NCBI GenBank assembly: GCA_934132915.1
Contig: CAKPAK010000032.1
Span: forward strand, 1 to 17,622
Direction: 5' to 3'
DNA length: 17,622 nt
From: an uncultured Bacilli bacterium
GTDB taxonomy: Bacteria; Bacillota_I; Bacilli_A; RF39; UBA660
Of this stretch, positions 1-7,733 are shown piece by piece; position 1 is the stretch's first letter, and each line of letters opens with the position of its first letter. Position numbers and translations under genes: made by a program. The notes beneath the pieces are model-generated. The model saw nothing but the letters and a program-made list of their open reading frames with translations. It was not told the DNA's origin and did not search any database.

Positions 1-44
1 AAGAGCATTTTTTAGGGATTAAGTACCTAATATTTGCTCTTTTT
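1..44 (+). terminator. Intrinsic terminator of an upstream gene
   Basis: AAGAGCA (1-7) pairs with TGCTCTT (35-41), and TTAGG inside it pairs with CCTAA (26-30). A T-run follows at 40-44. The gene it serves lies left of the window, and the hairpin may begin before base 1. Confidence 0.6.
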
Positions 45-116
45 AGACAATTTAACCCACTTTGATTTATTAAAAAATCAATTTTTTTCAAAATAGGTAG
101 TTTGTCAACACTCTGA

Positions 117-155
117 AATAATATAGATAACCAATTTATCTATGTTATTTTTTTT
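117..155 (+). terminator. Strong intrinsic terminator
   Basis: A 14-bp stem (117-130 with 136-149, one G-T wobble) closes a 5-nt CCAAT loop and runs directly into eight T residues (148-155). It is the second terminator before smc and insulates smc from upstream transcription. Confidence 0.8.
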
Positions 156-192
156 ATCGTGAAATAGCTATAAACTTTTTCCTAACAGTTTT

Positions 193-226
193 AATAATAC
201 TAAAAAAGTTCTCTATCAGTATTATT
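193..226. repeat. Inverted repeat in the smc upstream region
   Basis: AATAATACT (193-201) is the exact reverse complement of AGTATTATT (218-226), with a 16-nt spacer and no T-run. It could be an operator or a weak RNA hairpin. Apart from this, the two terminators and the smc promoter, I see no gene or RNA in 1-338. Confidence 0.4.
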
Positions 227-282
227 TATAACGAAAAAACAGACATCTTTCCATTGCAATAATTTACCAAAAAGTAACTGAC

Positions 283-311
283 TTGTAAAACCCTAAAAAA
301 TAAGCTATACT
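283..311 (+). promoter_or_regulatory. smc promoter (sigma-A type)
   Basis: TTGTAA at 283-288 and TATACT at 306-311 are separated by exactly 17 bp. The predicted start near 318 gives a leader of about 20 nt containing the smc ribosome site. Confidence 0.7.
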
Positions 312-338
312 AAAACAAGATGTAAGAGAGTGATAAAG

Positions 339-3296
339 ATGTATTTAAAGAGTATAAAAGCCTATGGATTTAAGTCGTTTGCTGATAAGATAGAAATTAA
401 TTTTGAAAAAAATATTAATGGGATTGTTGGGCCGAATGGTAGTGGTAAATCTAATGTTGTGGATGCGGTTCGGTGGGTATTGGGAGAACAGTCGATTAAG
501 TCATTGCGTGGGGATACTTCTACAGATGTTATTTTTTCTGGAAGTAAAAGTAGAAAGCCTTTGAATAGTGCTTCGGTGACATTGACTTTTGATAATCAGG
601 ATTTTTATCTTCCTCTTCCTTATACGGAAGTATCGGTTCGGCGGGTGATGTATCGTAGTGGGGAAAATGAATATTATTTGAATCAAGAACGTTGTCGTCT
701 TAAGGATATTACCAATCTTTTGGTGGATACTGGTGCGGATAAGGAGAGTTTTAATATTATTTCTCAGGGAAAAATTGATGAAATTTTGTCTACGAAACCT
801 GGGGATAGGAGAGCGGTTTTTGAAAGTGCTGCGGGAGTGATGAAGTATAAAAGGAGAAAGGAAGAGGCAACGAAGAAGTTAGAGCGAACGAATTTGAATA
901 TTCAAAGAGTGGATGATATTTTAAATGAGTTAGAGAATAATTTGGCTCCTTTGGAGAAACAAAGTAAAGATGCTAAGCGTTATTTAGAAATTCAGGATGT
1001 TCTTTCTGAACTTTCTATTTCTCTTATTGCTTCCGATGTTACGCAGTTTAATTATGAATCTGGTCGTTTAGAGGAAGAGATTACGGCTTTGAAGGATGAA
1101 GTTGTTCGGTTATCGAATACACATTCTAGTTATGATGTTGATGTCATGCAAAAGAAGGATGAGGTAAAAAAGTTAGATAGTCGTATTTTAGAAGTGCAAA
1201 ATACTTATGTAGAAGTTACTAGGAGTATTGAGAAGTTGGATGCGGATATTCGCCTTTTGAAAATGAAAAGAGAGTATAGTGATACGGATGTTTCTTTGGA
1301 AGAGAGTAAATTGCTTACGTTAAAGGAAGAAGTATTTCAATTAAATAATCGGATAAATGAGGAGAGGAATACTATTCTTACTTTGCAATCTCAATTGCAA
1401 GGACAAAAAGAATCTTTGTCTTTATTGAAAGAGGAATCACAACAACTTGTGACGGAGAAGAATCGTTTTGATCAGATGTTAGAAGCTAATCAACGAAAAC
1501 AAAGAGAATTAAAATCTCAGGTAGAGTATTTGGAGAATTCTATTGAACAAAATAGTACGGTTCCTTCAGCTGTGCGAAATATTTTAAATCATCCTAGATT
1601 AAAGGGGGCATATGATGTTGTTGGGAATATTTTGACGATGGATGAGCGGTATACTGTGTCGATCATGACTTCGTTAGGGGGAAATATTCACTATTTGGTC
1701 GTTGATTCTTCTGATCATGCTAGAGAGATGGTTCTTTACTTGAAAGAAAATCAGTTGGGGAGGGCTACTTTTTTGCCTCTTGATACGATGAAACCTAGGA
1801 ATATTGATCAAGTTACTTTTTCTAAATTAAAGGAATATGATGGTTTTCTTGGTATCGCTTCTTCGTTAGTGAAATATGAGCCAATTTATGAGAACGTGGT
1901 TTTGAATTTATTAGGCAATATTGTTATTGTTTCTAATATTGATACAGCAGTTAAAATTAGTCGAAGTATTTTGAATCGCTATAAAATTGTTACTTTGGAT
2001 GGTCAAGTCATTAATGTTGGTGGTTCCATTACTGGGGGAAGTAAAAATGAAAAAAATAATGTTATTTTAGAAAAGTATCATTTGGAAAGTAATCGTTTAG
2101 CTCTTCAAGAAACTTTGAAAAAAAATGAAGAATTACTTGCTTTGATGGAGAAAAAGAATGAAGAAATCCAAAAGAAGAATATAAAAGCGAATCAAGTGCA
2201 ACAGGATATTTTTTCTTTGGAAGAAAATATTCATTTGAAGCAGAAAGGGCAAGCTTTGTTAAAGGAACAATTGCAAAGTAAAGAGAGTGATATCCGGAAT
2301 GCTTCAGCGGTGATTTCAGAGAATAGTGATCAAGAACTTGAAAAATTGTTGCAACTTTATTATAGTGCGGTTGCTTCAAGGGATAATCTTCAGTGTGAGT
2401 TGAATACTTCGATAGAAAGTAAGAAAAAATTAGAAAATGATATTCAAGAAATTGAGTCTTTGTCTAGACAAGATAATGCTAATATTTTAACAAAAGAAAA
2501 GCATTTGAAAGAACTAGAAATTAAGAAGAATATGCTGAATGTTAAGTTGGATAATTTATTAGTTACTTTGGGAGATGAATATAATTTAACTTATGATGCG
2601 GCGATTAAAAAGTATAAGTTAGAGATGGATGTTGAACTTGCTCGGGAAAAGGTAAAAACTTTGAAAAAAGAAGTGAAAGAAATTGGCTATGTTAATGTTG
2701 AGGCGATTTCTCTTTATCAACAAGGGCTAGAACGGTATGAGTTTTTAACGAGTCAAAGAGAGGATTTAAAGAAAGCGGAAGCAACATTAATCGAAATTAT
2801 GGAAGAAATGGATGAGATTATGAAAGAAAAATTTTCTCAAACATTTGAAGCAATTCGGGTTGAATTTAAAAAAGTATTTCGGCAAATGTTTCGCGGAGGA
2901 GAAGCGGAGCTTGTATTAACGGATCCGGATCATTTATTAGAGACGGGAATCGAAATTGAAGCGATTCCTTCGGGGAAAAACTTAAAAAGTATTACTCTTC
3001 TTAGTGGTGGTGAAAAGACTTTTACGGCAATTTCTCTTTTATTTGCAATTTTAAATGTTCGTCCGGTTCCTTTTTGTTTGTTGGATGAGGTAGAAGCGGC
3101 TTTAGATGATGCTAATGTAGAAAGCTTTGGTCATTATTTGAATGAATATCGGGATAAGACCCAGTTTATTTTGATTACGCATAAGAAAAAAACAATGGAG
3201 TTTGCTAATACTTTGTATGGAATTACGATGCAAGAGTCTGGGGTTAGTAAGTTAGTTAGTGTTAGGCTTGAAGATATTGAGAATGACAAACATTAG
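339..3296 (+). CDS. smc: Chromosome segregation protein SMC (short-armed)
   Basis: SMC ATPase of the condensin complex; as a dimer with ScpA and ScpB it organises and segregates the nucleoid. The 985-residue protein has a P-loop with GPNGSGKS at 31-38, an N-terminal coiled coil to about 405, a hinge domain at about 408-570 (typical LGRATFLPLD segment), a returning coiled coil to about 810, the ABC signature LSGGEK at 888-893 and Walker B ending in D916-E917. I start at ATG 339, which gives the canonical MYLKSIKAYGFKSF start and sits 8 nt after AAGAGAG; a GTG at 330 overlaps that ribosome site. Bacillus SMC has about 1190 residues, so each arm here is about 100 residues shorter, close to the mycoplasma P115/SMC length. 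Both ATPase halves and the hinge look intact. No convincing terminator follows directly. Confidence 0.97.
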   Translation: MYLKSIKAYGFKSFADKIEINFEKNINGIVGPNGSGKSNVVDAVRWVLGEQSIKSLRGDTSTDVIFSGSKSRKPLNSASVTLTFDNQDFYLPLPYTEVSVRRVMYRSGENEYYLNQERCRLKDITNLLVDTGADKESFNIISQGKIDEILSTKPGDRRAVFESAAGVMKYKRRKEEATKKLERTNLNIQRVDDILNELENNLAPLEKQSKDAKRYLEIQDVLSELSISLIASDVTQFNYESGRLEEEITALKDEVVRLSNTHSSYDVDVMQKKDEVKKLDSRILEVQNTYVEVTRSIEKLDADIRLLKMKREYSDTDVSLEESKLLTLKEEVFQLNNRINEERNTILTLQSQLQGQKESLSLLKEESQQLVTEKNRFDQMLEANQRKQRELKSQVEYLENSIEQNSTVPSAVRNILNHPRLKGAYDVVGNILTMDERYTVSIMTSLGGNIHYLVVDSSDHAREMVLYLKENQLGRATFLPLDTMKPRNIDQVTFSKLKEYDGFLGIASSLVKYEPIYENVVLNLLGNIVIVSNIDTAVKISRSILNRYKIVTLDGQVINVGGSITGGSKNEKNNVILEKYHLESNRLALQETLKKNEELLALMEKKNEEIQKKNIKANQVQQDIFSLEENIHLKQKGQALLKEQLQSKESDIRNASAVISENSDQELEKLLQLYYSAVASRDNLQCELNTSIESKKKLENDIQEIESLSRQDNANILTKEKHLKELEIKKNMLNVKLDNLLVTLGDEYNLTYDAAIKKYKLEMDVELAREKVKTLKKEVKEIGYVNVEAISLYQQGLERYEFLTSQREDLKKAEATLIEIMEEMDEIMKEKFSQTFEAIRVEFKKVFRQMFRGGEAELVLTDPDHLLETGIEIEAIPSGKNLKSITLLSGGEKTFTAISLLFAILNVRPVPFCLLDEVEAALDDANVESFGHYLNEYRDKTQFILITHKKKTMEFANTLYGITMQESGVSKLVSVRLEDIENDKH

Positions 3297-3387
3297 GAAT
3301 AGTTATTAAATTTGAGTATTATTTTTATAAAATACTTCATTAGAATAAACAATATTTAAAGAAAAGAATAATAATTAGATTTTATTT

Positions 3388-3416
3388 ATATTAAGGGTAA
3401 AAAAAACACATCTAAA
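3388..3416 (+). repeat. Left copy of direct repeat bounding the ABC cassette
   Basis: ATATTAAGGGTAA, a run of six A, then CACATCTAAA. The same blocks in the same order occur at 6434-6463 with GAAAAAT in the middle. This copy lacks the complementary arm that makes the right copy a terminator, and a promoter follows it instead. Confidence 0.75.
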
Positions 3417-3422
3417 AATATA

Positions 3423-3431
3423 TGCTATAAT
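3423..3431 (+). promoter_or_regulatory. Extended -10 promoter of the ABC cassette
   Basis: TGCTATAAT is a perfect extended -10 element. No recognisable -35 lies 16-18 bp upstream (A-rich instead). Transcription would start near 3438 and run through the eroded leader frame into the ABC genes. Confidence 0.5.
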
Positions 3432-3694
3432 GAAAATACAAAACGTTGTAATTGAATTTGTTGTAATAGAAATTTTTTTATTTAGATTATCGTATGTTTG
3501 CAATTTATTAACAAACCATTGTTTAATTAGTGAAACAGTTATTAAAAATATTAATGCAATTGATATAAATAATATATGTTATTTTTGTAGTAGCAATGGG
3601 GTGACTAATATATTATTCTACTGATGGAAATGATAGACATAATTTTTATGCTAGTGGCAATTATTATGGTAATGTTCAAGGGAGTAACTATTGA
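3430..3694 (+). pseudogene. Possible frameshifted small secreted-peptide gene
   Basis: Apart from the repeat and promoter, the 434-bp gap between smc and the ABC ATPase holds two abutting frames. The first (ATG 3430) ends at TGA 3622-3624. A second frame, open from about 3605 to TGA 3692, encodes a Tyr/Gly/Asn/Ser-rich tail (ends GNYYGNVQGSNY). One extra base near 3608-3615 would join them into about 89 residues. The tail stops 36 nt before the ABC ATPase start, where a bacteriocin precursor would be expected in an export/immunity cassette. The N-terminal part is hydrophobic but contains Glu residues and is not a clean signal peptide, and no ribosome site precedes it. It may be only non-coding AT-rich DNA. 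I do not recognise a family. Confidence 0.25.
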
Positions 3695-3730
3695 TATAAA
3701 AGATGGTCTTTTAAAGGAGTGTAAAGTAGT

Positions 3731-4423
3731 ATGTTAGAATTAGAAAATATTAAAAAATCTTATAAATTATCTAAGGATAAAAGTACTGTTGCTTTAAACA
3801 ATATAAGTATTCGTTTTGAAAAAGGTAAGTTTTATGGCATTGTTGGACATTCTGGAAGTGGGAAGTCAACCCTAATTCAAATTTTAGGCTTGTTAGACAC
3901 GTATGATGAAGGAAAATATTTAATTGATAAAATTGATACCAATAATTTATCAGAAAATCAAAAAGCAAAAATAAGAATGAATAAATTTGGTTTTGTTTTT
4001 CAAGCATTTTATTTAAATAAAAAATTAACTTCTTTGGAAAATGTGATTATTCCAACAATAATTAATAAAAATATTTTACCAAATGAAAGAAAGACTATCG
4101 CTTTAAATTGGTTAGAAAAATTGGGATTAAAGGATAAAACTTCCAATAAAGTAAATCAATTATCAGGAGGTGAACAACAAAGAGTAGCAATTGCTAGAGC
4201 ATTAGTAAATAGTCCTGATATTGTCATTGCTGATGAACCAACAGGAAATTTAGATAAAGAAAATGAATTAATGATATTTAATATCTTTAAAAAACTTGTC
4301 GAAGAAGAAAATAAGACTGTTATTGTGGTTACGCATAATGAAATCATAAGAGACTTTGCGGATGTTATCTATACCATTGACCAAGGTAATTTAAAATTGG
4401 AGATAGAAAATGAAAATGAATGA
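3731..4423 (+). CDS. ABC transporter ATP-binding protein (MacB/LolD-like; bacteriocin export type)
   Basis: A 230-residue nucleotide-binding subunit that would power the two FtsX-type permeases encoded next. It has Walker A GHSGSGKST (39-47), a Q-loop in FVFQAF (about 90), the signature LSGGEQQ (144-150), Walker B with D168-E169 in ADEPTGNLD, and the switch histidine H202. The LolD/MacB subgroup is clear from ADEPTGNLD and the partner permeases. It also resembles, from memory, the ATPases beside lactococcin-972-type bacteriocins, so export or self-protection against a peptide is a reasonable inference, but the substrate is unknown. AAAGGAG (3713-3719) lies 11 nt before the ATG. The gene overlaps the first permease by 14 nt. 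ATA isoleucine codons and A-rich stretches are much commoner than in smc or dnaG. Confidence 0.9.
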   Translation: MLELENIKKSYKLSKDKSTVALNNISIRFEKGKFYGIVGHSGSGKSTLIQILGLLDTYDEGKYLIDKIDTNNLSENQKAKIRMNKFGFVFQAFYLNKKLTSLENVIIPTIINKNILPNERKTIALNWLEKLGLKDKTSNKVNQLSGGEQQRVAIARALVNSPDIVIADEPTGNLDKENELMIFNIFKKLVEEENKTVIVVTHNEIIRDFADVIYTIDQGNLKLEIENENE

Positions 4424-5657
4424 TTATTTTACTTGTTTATTCATAAACTTAAAAAATCAAAAGTTAAAAAGAATAGCTATTGTATTTTTTTTAAGTATAT
4501 TATTCTTAGTTTCTAATATCTTAATTCAAACATCTACTAATATTTCCAAAATATTTAGTGACTATTTAAAATATTATTCAGAAGGACGAACTTTAGTTGT
4601 TTATAAAAAAGGTAAGTATAGCGATATTATTTCTGACTTATCAAACTATAATCATATTATTTTAGCTTATAATTATGAATTTAATTATGCATCTAGTAAT
4701 TTGAATTTACAATCTAATATAAAAAATCTAGAAATATATTTAAAACCATTAAATAATAAGTATTCTCCTAAAATAATAAGTGGTAGGCTTCCTCAAAAAA
4801 AAGGAGAAATAATTTGCCCAAAATATATTGAAAAAAAGAGTAGTGAAATAAAAAAAATAGATGATTTAGTAAAAATGAATTCATATATCAATAAAGATAT
4901 TCAATTAAATTATTCTAAAATGATATATAAAAACTTATATGAAGTTGATGTAGCAAAAATATATCATAAAAAAGTCAAATTAGTTGGATTATATGATGAT
5001 GGGTACTCTAGTGGCATGTTTAATGAGTGCTATATGTTAGAAGATGATACTAAAAAAATTGTTCAAGATTCATGGCCTATTTACAGTAATGAATATCTTT
5101 CAAATGTTGTTGTTGAAGAAAATGCATTATCAACATTTGTATTAGTGGATAAGATAGAAAATTTAGATTCTGTTTCAAATGAATTAGTAAATAATGGATA
5201 CACTGTTGATAAGAAATTTTTAATGAATAATAATTTATTAAAAAATATTGTTACTATATCTAAAGTATTATTTGCTATTATGTTATTTTTATCATCATTC
5301 ATTTTTTATCTTTATTTAAAAAATTTAATGAAAGCCAAAAAAAATGAAATAGGATTATATAAGTGTTTTGGTTATTCTAATAAACAAATTTCAATAATTA
5401 TCTTATTAGAAATACTATTCATTTTTATTATAGCAATGCTCTTATCTAGATTGCTTTTACAAATCATTATTTTTCTTGCAAATGATCAAATTGATAAAAT
5501 TTTAGATTTTGCTTATATTGATTTAAAAGTTTATTTTGTTCCTCAAATTTTATTTATCGTTCTGTCTACTATAATCTTAATAATTCTATCTATAACTGCC
5601 ATAAGAAAAGTATATAAATTAGAAGTGAGTATGATTTTAAATGAAAATAATTTATAA
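4410..5657 (+). CDS. FtsX-like ABC permease, large half
   Basis: Membrane subunit of the ABC system, 415 residues. One membrane helix lies at about 20-40, an extracytoplasmic region at about 41-275, then three helices near 280-305, 325-350 and 370-395. A cytoplasmic FtsX-type loop (KKNEIGLYKCFGYSNKQ) follows the second helix and should contact the ATPase. This one-plus-three topology is the MacB/FtsX fold. Start ATG 4410 follows GGAGA (4399-4403) and overlaps the ATPase end; an alternative ATG lies at 4416. The end overlaps the next permease by 17 nt, so the genes are translationally coupled. The fold is clear, the substrate unknown. It may be half of a larger bacteriocin-associated membrane protein family. 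Confidence 0.85.
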   Translation: MKMNDYFTCLFINLKNQKLKRIAIVFFLSILFLVSNILIQTSTNISKIFSDYLKYYSEGRTLVVYKKGKYSDIISDLSNYNHIILAYNYEFNYASSNLNLQSNIKNLEIYLKPLNNKYSPKIISGRLPQKKGEIICPKYIEKKSSEIKKIDDLVKMNSYINKDIQLNYSKMIYKNLYEVDVAKIYHKKVKLVGLYDDGYSSGMFNECYMLEDDTKKIVQDSWPIYSNEYLSNVVVEENALSTFVLVDKIENLDSVSNELVNNGYTVDKKFLMNNNLLKNIVTISKVLFAIMLFLSSFIFYLYLKNLMKAKKNEIGLYKCFGYSNKQISIIILLEILFIFIIAMLLSRLLLQIIIFLANDQIDKILDFAYIDLKVYFVPQILFIVLSTIILIILSITAIRKVYKLEVSMILNENNL

Positions 5658-6396
5658 GAGTTTTTTTAAAGATAAAGTTATATTTAGACAATTATTAATA
5701 TTGCTAGTATTATTTGTTATATTATATTTATCAAAAACCTTTCAAAATTATATTGGTAATAGTATTTATTTAAAAAATAATACTATTGATAATAGAACCA
5801 TAACAATTGTATTAAAGGAAGGATATCAAGAAAAAAATTTAGATATAAGTTTAGTAGAAAAAATAGAACCATTAAATGAGCAAACATATAAAATTGTTTT
5901 AAAAAGATATGACTTCTTAGAAGAATTTATGAAGAAAAATGAGAGAATTTATGCAAATATAGAAATAAATCAAGCTTTAAATGATAAAAATAATATCCTC
6001 ATCTTCTTCCAAAAATTTTTGAACATTACTACTGTTATTATTAATATTTTTGTGTTTTTAATGATATTGATAAATATTTTGGAAATATTTTTAAATGAGA
6101 AAAAAGAAATATCTTTATATAAACTATTAGGATTTACCAATGTTTCAATCATTAAATATTTTGGAATTATATTATTTATAGTTTATTTCTTTGTTGTTTT
6201 ATTAGCAACATTATTTTATTTGTTATTCGTAACGATTATCAATTTTCTTTTTTCGTTACAACTAAGTTTTATTTCTTTGGTGTTTATTTTAAAAACATTT
6301 TTAATTATTTCTTTTATGATATTGTTATTTTTGTTTTTTTTCTATCAAAGGCTAAAAAAAATAACACCTATTTACTTTCTGTTACATATAGATTAA
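5641..6396 (+). CDS. FtsX-like ABC permease, small half
   Basis: A 251-residue second membrane subunit. It repeats the organisation of its neighbour in reduced form: one helix at about 10-28, only about 90 extracytoplasmic residues, then three strongly hydrophobic helices near 121-142, 172-198 and 210-235. The cytoplasmic loop EKKEISLYKLLGFTNVS matches the loop of the first permease, so the two are homologous halves. Together they total 666 residues, near the size of a single eight-helix permease. The ATG lies inside the end of the preceding gene, in another frame, with no obvious ribosome site of its own, so translation probably depends on the upstream gene. The small outer domain is unusual for this fold. 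Confidence 0.8.
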   Translation: MKIIYKSFFKDKVIFRQLLILLVLFVILYLSKTFQNYIGNSIYLKNNTIDNRTITIVLKEGYQEKNLDISLVEKIEPLNEQTYKIVLKRYDFLEEFMKKNERIYANIEINQALNDKNNILIFFQKFLNITTVIINIFVFLMILINILEIFLNEKKEISLYKLLGFTNVSIIKYFGIILFIVYFFVVLLATLFYLLFVTIINFLFSLQLSFISLVFILKTFLIISFMILLFLFFFYQRLKKITPIYFLLHID

Positions 6397-6433
6397 AAAG
6401 ATTAATGTCTTTATTGATAAAAAAGGCTCATTC

Positions 6434-6463
6434 ATATTAAGGGTAAGAAAAATCACATCTAAA
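6434..6463 (+). repeat. Right copy of direct repeat bounding the ABC cassette
   Basis: ATATTAAGGGTAA, GAAAAAT, CACATCTAAA: the same 13-bp and 10-bp blocks as at 3388-3416. The end of this copy forms the left arm of the terminator at 6449-6479. Confidence 0.75.
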
Positions 6464-6479
6464 GTTTAGGTGTGGTTTT
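6449..6479 (+). terminator. Terminator after the ABC cassette (possibly the former smc terminator)
   Basis: A 12-bp stem with two G-T pairs (6449-6460 with 6468-6479) and a 7-nt AAAGTTT loop. The T residues form the outer part of the stem and further T-rich sequence follows. Confidence 0.65.
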
Positions 6480-6551
6480 ATCTTGTTAAGATTTTTTAGG
6501 CTAAAAAGTTAAAAATCATGATGAGTTTTCATACACTTTTCTTCTTTCTTA

Positions 6552-6560
6552 TGTTATAAT
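6552..6560 (+). promoter_or_regulatory. queA extended -10 promoter
   Basis: TGTTATAAT is a perfect extended -10 element, about 30 nt before the queA start. The -35 position shows no good match. I saw no preQ1-type riboswitch in the short leader. Confidence 0.6.
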
Positions 6561-6592
6561 ACTATGGTATTTAAAAAAGGGAAGTGAAGAGA

Positions 6593-7618
6593 ATGAAGAC
6601 AGATGATTTTGACTATAACTTGCCAACCGAGTTAATTGCGCAACATCCTAGCGAGAAAAGAGACGGTTGTCGGATGATGGTTTTAAACAAGAAAACAGGG
6701 GAAATAGAACATCAAACTTTTTCGAATATTTTGAATTATTTGCATGCGGGAGATACTTTGGTTTTGAATGATACAAAAGTATTACCGGCTAGGTTATTTG
6801 GAATGAAAGAAGAAACAAAAGCTCATGTGGAAGTTTTACTTTTAAAAAATTTAGAGAAAGATAATTGGGAATGTTTAGTAAAGCCTGCTAAAAGAGTAAA
6901 AGCTGGTACAATGATTGATTTTGGTGATGGCTTATTAAAGGCTAAATGTATTTTTGTAGGAGAAGAAGGAATTCGACATTTTGAATTTTTATATGAAGGT
7001 GTTTTTTATGAGATATTAGATAAGTTAGGTACTATGCCTCTTCCTCCTTATATTCGTGAACAATTAGAAGATAAGGACCGCTATCAAACCGTTTATGCGA
7101 AAAATATAGGAAGTGCTGCAGCTCCTACTGCTGGGTTACATTTTACTAAAGAATTACTAAAGAAAATAGAAGAAAAAGGGGTACATATTTGTTATATTAC
7201 TCTACATGTTGGTCTTGGTACTTTTCGACCTGTTAGTGTAGAGGATGTGACTAAACATACTATGCATAGTGAATTTTATAGTATGTCTAAAGAAGTTGCT
7301 AAGCAGTTAAATCAGGCTAAAGAAGAAGGAAGAAGAATTATTGCTGTTGGAACAACTACAACGAGGACATTAGAGACCATTATGAAAAAGTATCATGAAT
7401 TTAGAGAATGTTCTGGATGGACTAATATCTTTATTTATCCAGGATTTCAGTATGAAGCAATTGATGGATTGATTACTAATTTCCATCTACCTAAATCAAC
7501 GCTGATTATGTTGGTTTCTGCTTTTAGCTCAAAAGAAATTATTTTAAATGCTTATCGGGTTGCGGTAGAAGAAGGGTATCAATTCTTTTCTTTTGGTGAT
7601 TGCATGTTTATTTGTTAG
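6593..7618 (+). CDS. queA: S-adenosylmethionine:tRNA ribosyltransferase-isomerase QueA
   Basis: QueA transfers and isomerises the ribosyl part of SAM onto 7-aminomethyl-7-deazaguanine at the wobble position of GUN tRNAs, giving epoxyqueuosine in the queuosine pathway. The 341-residue protein is full length and carries family blocks throughout: [16 protein letters not shown] at the start, [11 protein letters not shown] near 60, PLPPYI near 150, [10 protein letters not shown] near 180, and [13 protein letters not shown] near 300. I use ATG 6593, which matches the family N-terminus and lies 6 nt after AGGGAAGTG; a GTG at 6584 falls inside that ribosome site. It has its own promoter. No clear terminator separates it from dnaG 115 nt later, so read-through into dnaG is possible. 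The neighbouring tRNA-His (GTG anticodon) is one of the tRNAs such a pathway modifies. Confidence 0.96.
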   Translation: MKTDDFDYNLPTELIAQHPSEKRDGCRMMVLNKKTGEIEHQTFSNILNYLHAGDTLVLNDTKVLPARLFGMKEETKAHVEVLLLKNLEKDNWECLVKPAKRVKAGTMIDFGDGLLKAKCIFVGEEGIRHFEFLYEGVFYEILDKLGTMPLPPYIREQLEDKDRYQTVYAKNIGSAAAPTAGLHFTKELLKKIEEKGVHICYITLHVGLGTFRPVSVEDVTKHTMHSEFYSMSKEVAKQLNQAKEEGRRIIAVGTTTTRTLETIMKKYHEFRECSGWTNIFIYPGFQYEAIDGLITNFHLPKSTLIMLVSAFSSKEIILNAYRVAVEEGYQFFSFGDCMFIC

Positions 7619-7632
7619 ATTAAAGGTAAATA

Positions 7633-7651
7633 TGTCAAATAAGTGTCAAAT
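7633..7651. repeat. 8-bp direct repeat, one helical turn apart, between queA and dnaG
   Basis: TGTCAAAT at 7633-7640 and again at 7644-7651, separated by AAG, giving an 11-bp period. This could be a protein binding site before the dnaG operon or chance. The rest of the 115-nt gap is A-rich with no confident promoter or terminator. Confidence 0.35.
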
Positions 7652-7733
7652 TTTTAGAAAAAATGAGAAAAATGAAAATAAAAAAAGGAAATTTAAAGTT
7701 TATATAGAATATTTATATTAGAGGGTGGTGTTT

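Noticed and set aside
2062..2379. Minus-strand open frame inside smc (and similar ones at 501-686, 3771-4007, 8256-8453)
   Set aside because: They lie wholly inside well-supported genes and have no recognisable domain or ribosome site.
3314..3337. smc terminator
   Set aside because: GAGTATT/AATACTT can form a 7-bp stem, but no T-run follows, so it is too weak to call.
3659..3694. YYGN sequence resembling the YGNGV motif of pediocin-like bacteriocins
   Set aside because: The motif is not followed by GV and the two cysteines that define the class, and it sits at the end of the frame rather than at the start of a mature peptide.
3430..3730. TGA read as tryptophan, which would extend the small peptide past 3692
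   Set aside because: Large genes in the window use TGG for tryptophan, contain no internal TGA, and several end in TGA, so the standard code applies.
3388..6463. Insertion sequence or transposon
   Set aside because: The flanking repeats are direct, no terminal inverted repeats were seen, and no transposase or integrase is encoded between them.
6397..6592. preQ1 riboswitch before queA
   Set aside because: The interval contains the cassette terminator and promoter, leaving only about 25 nt of leader with no matching pseudoknot.
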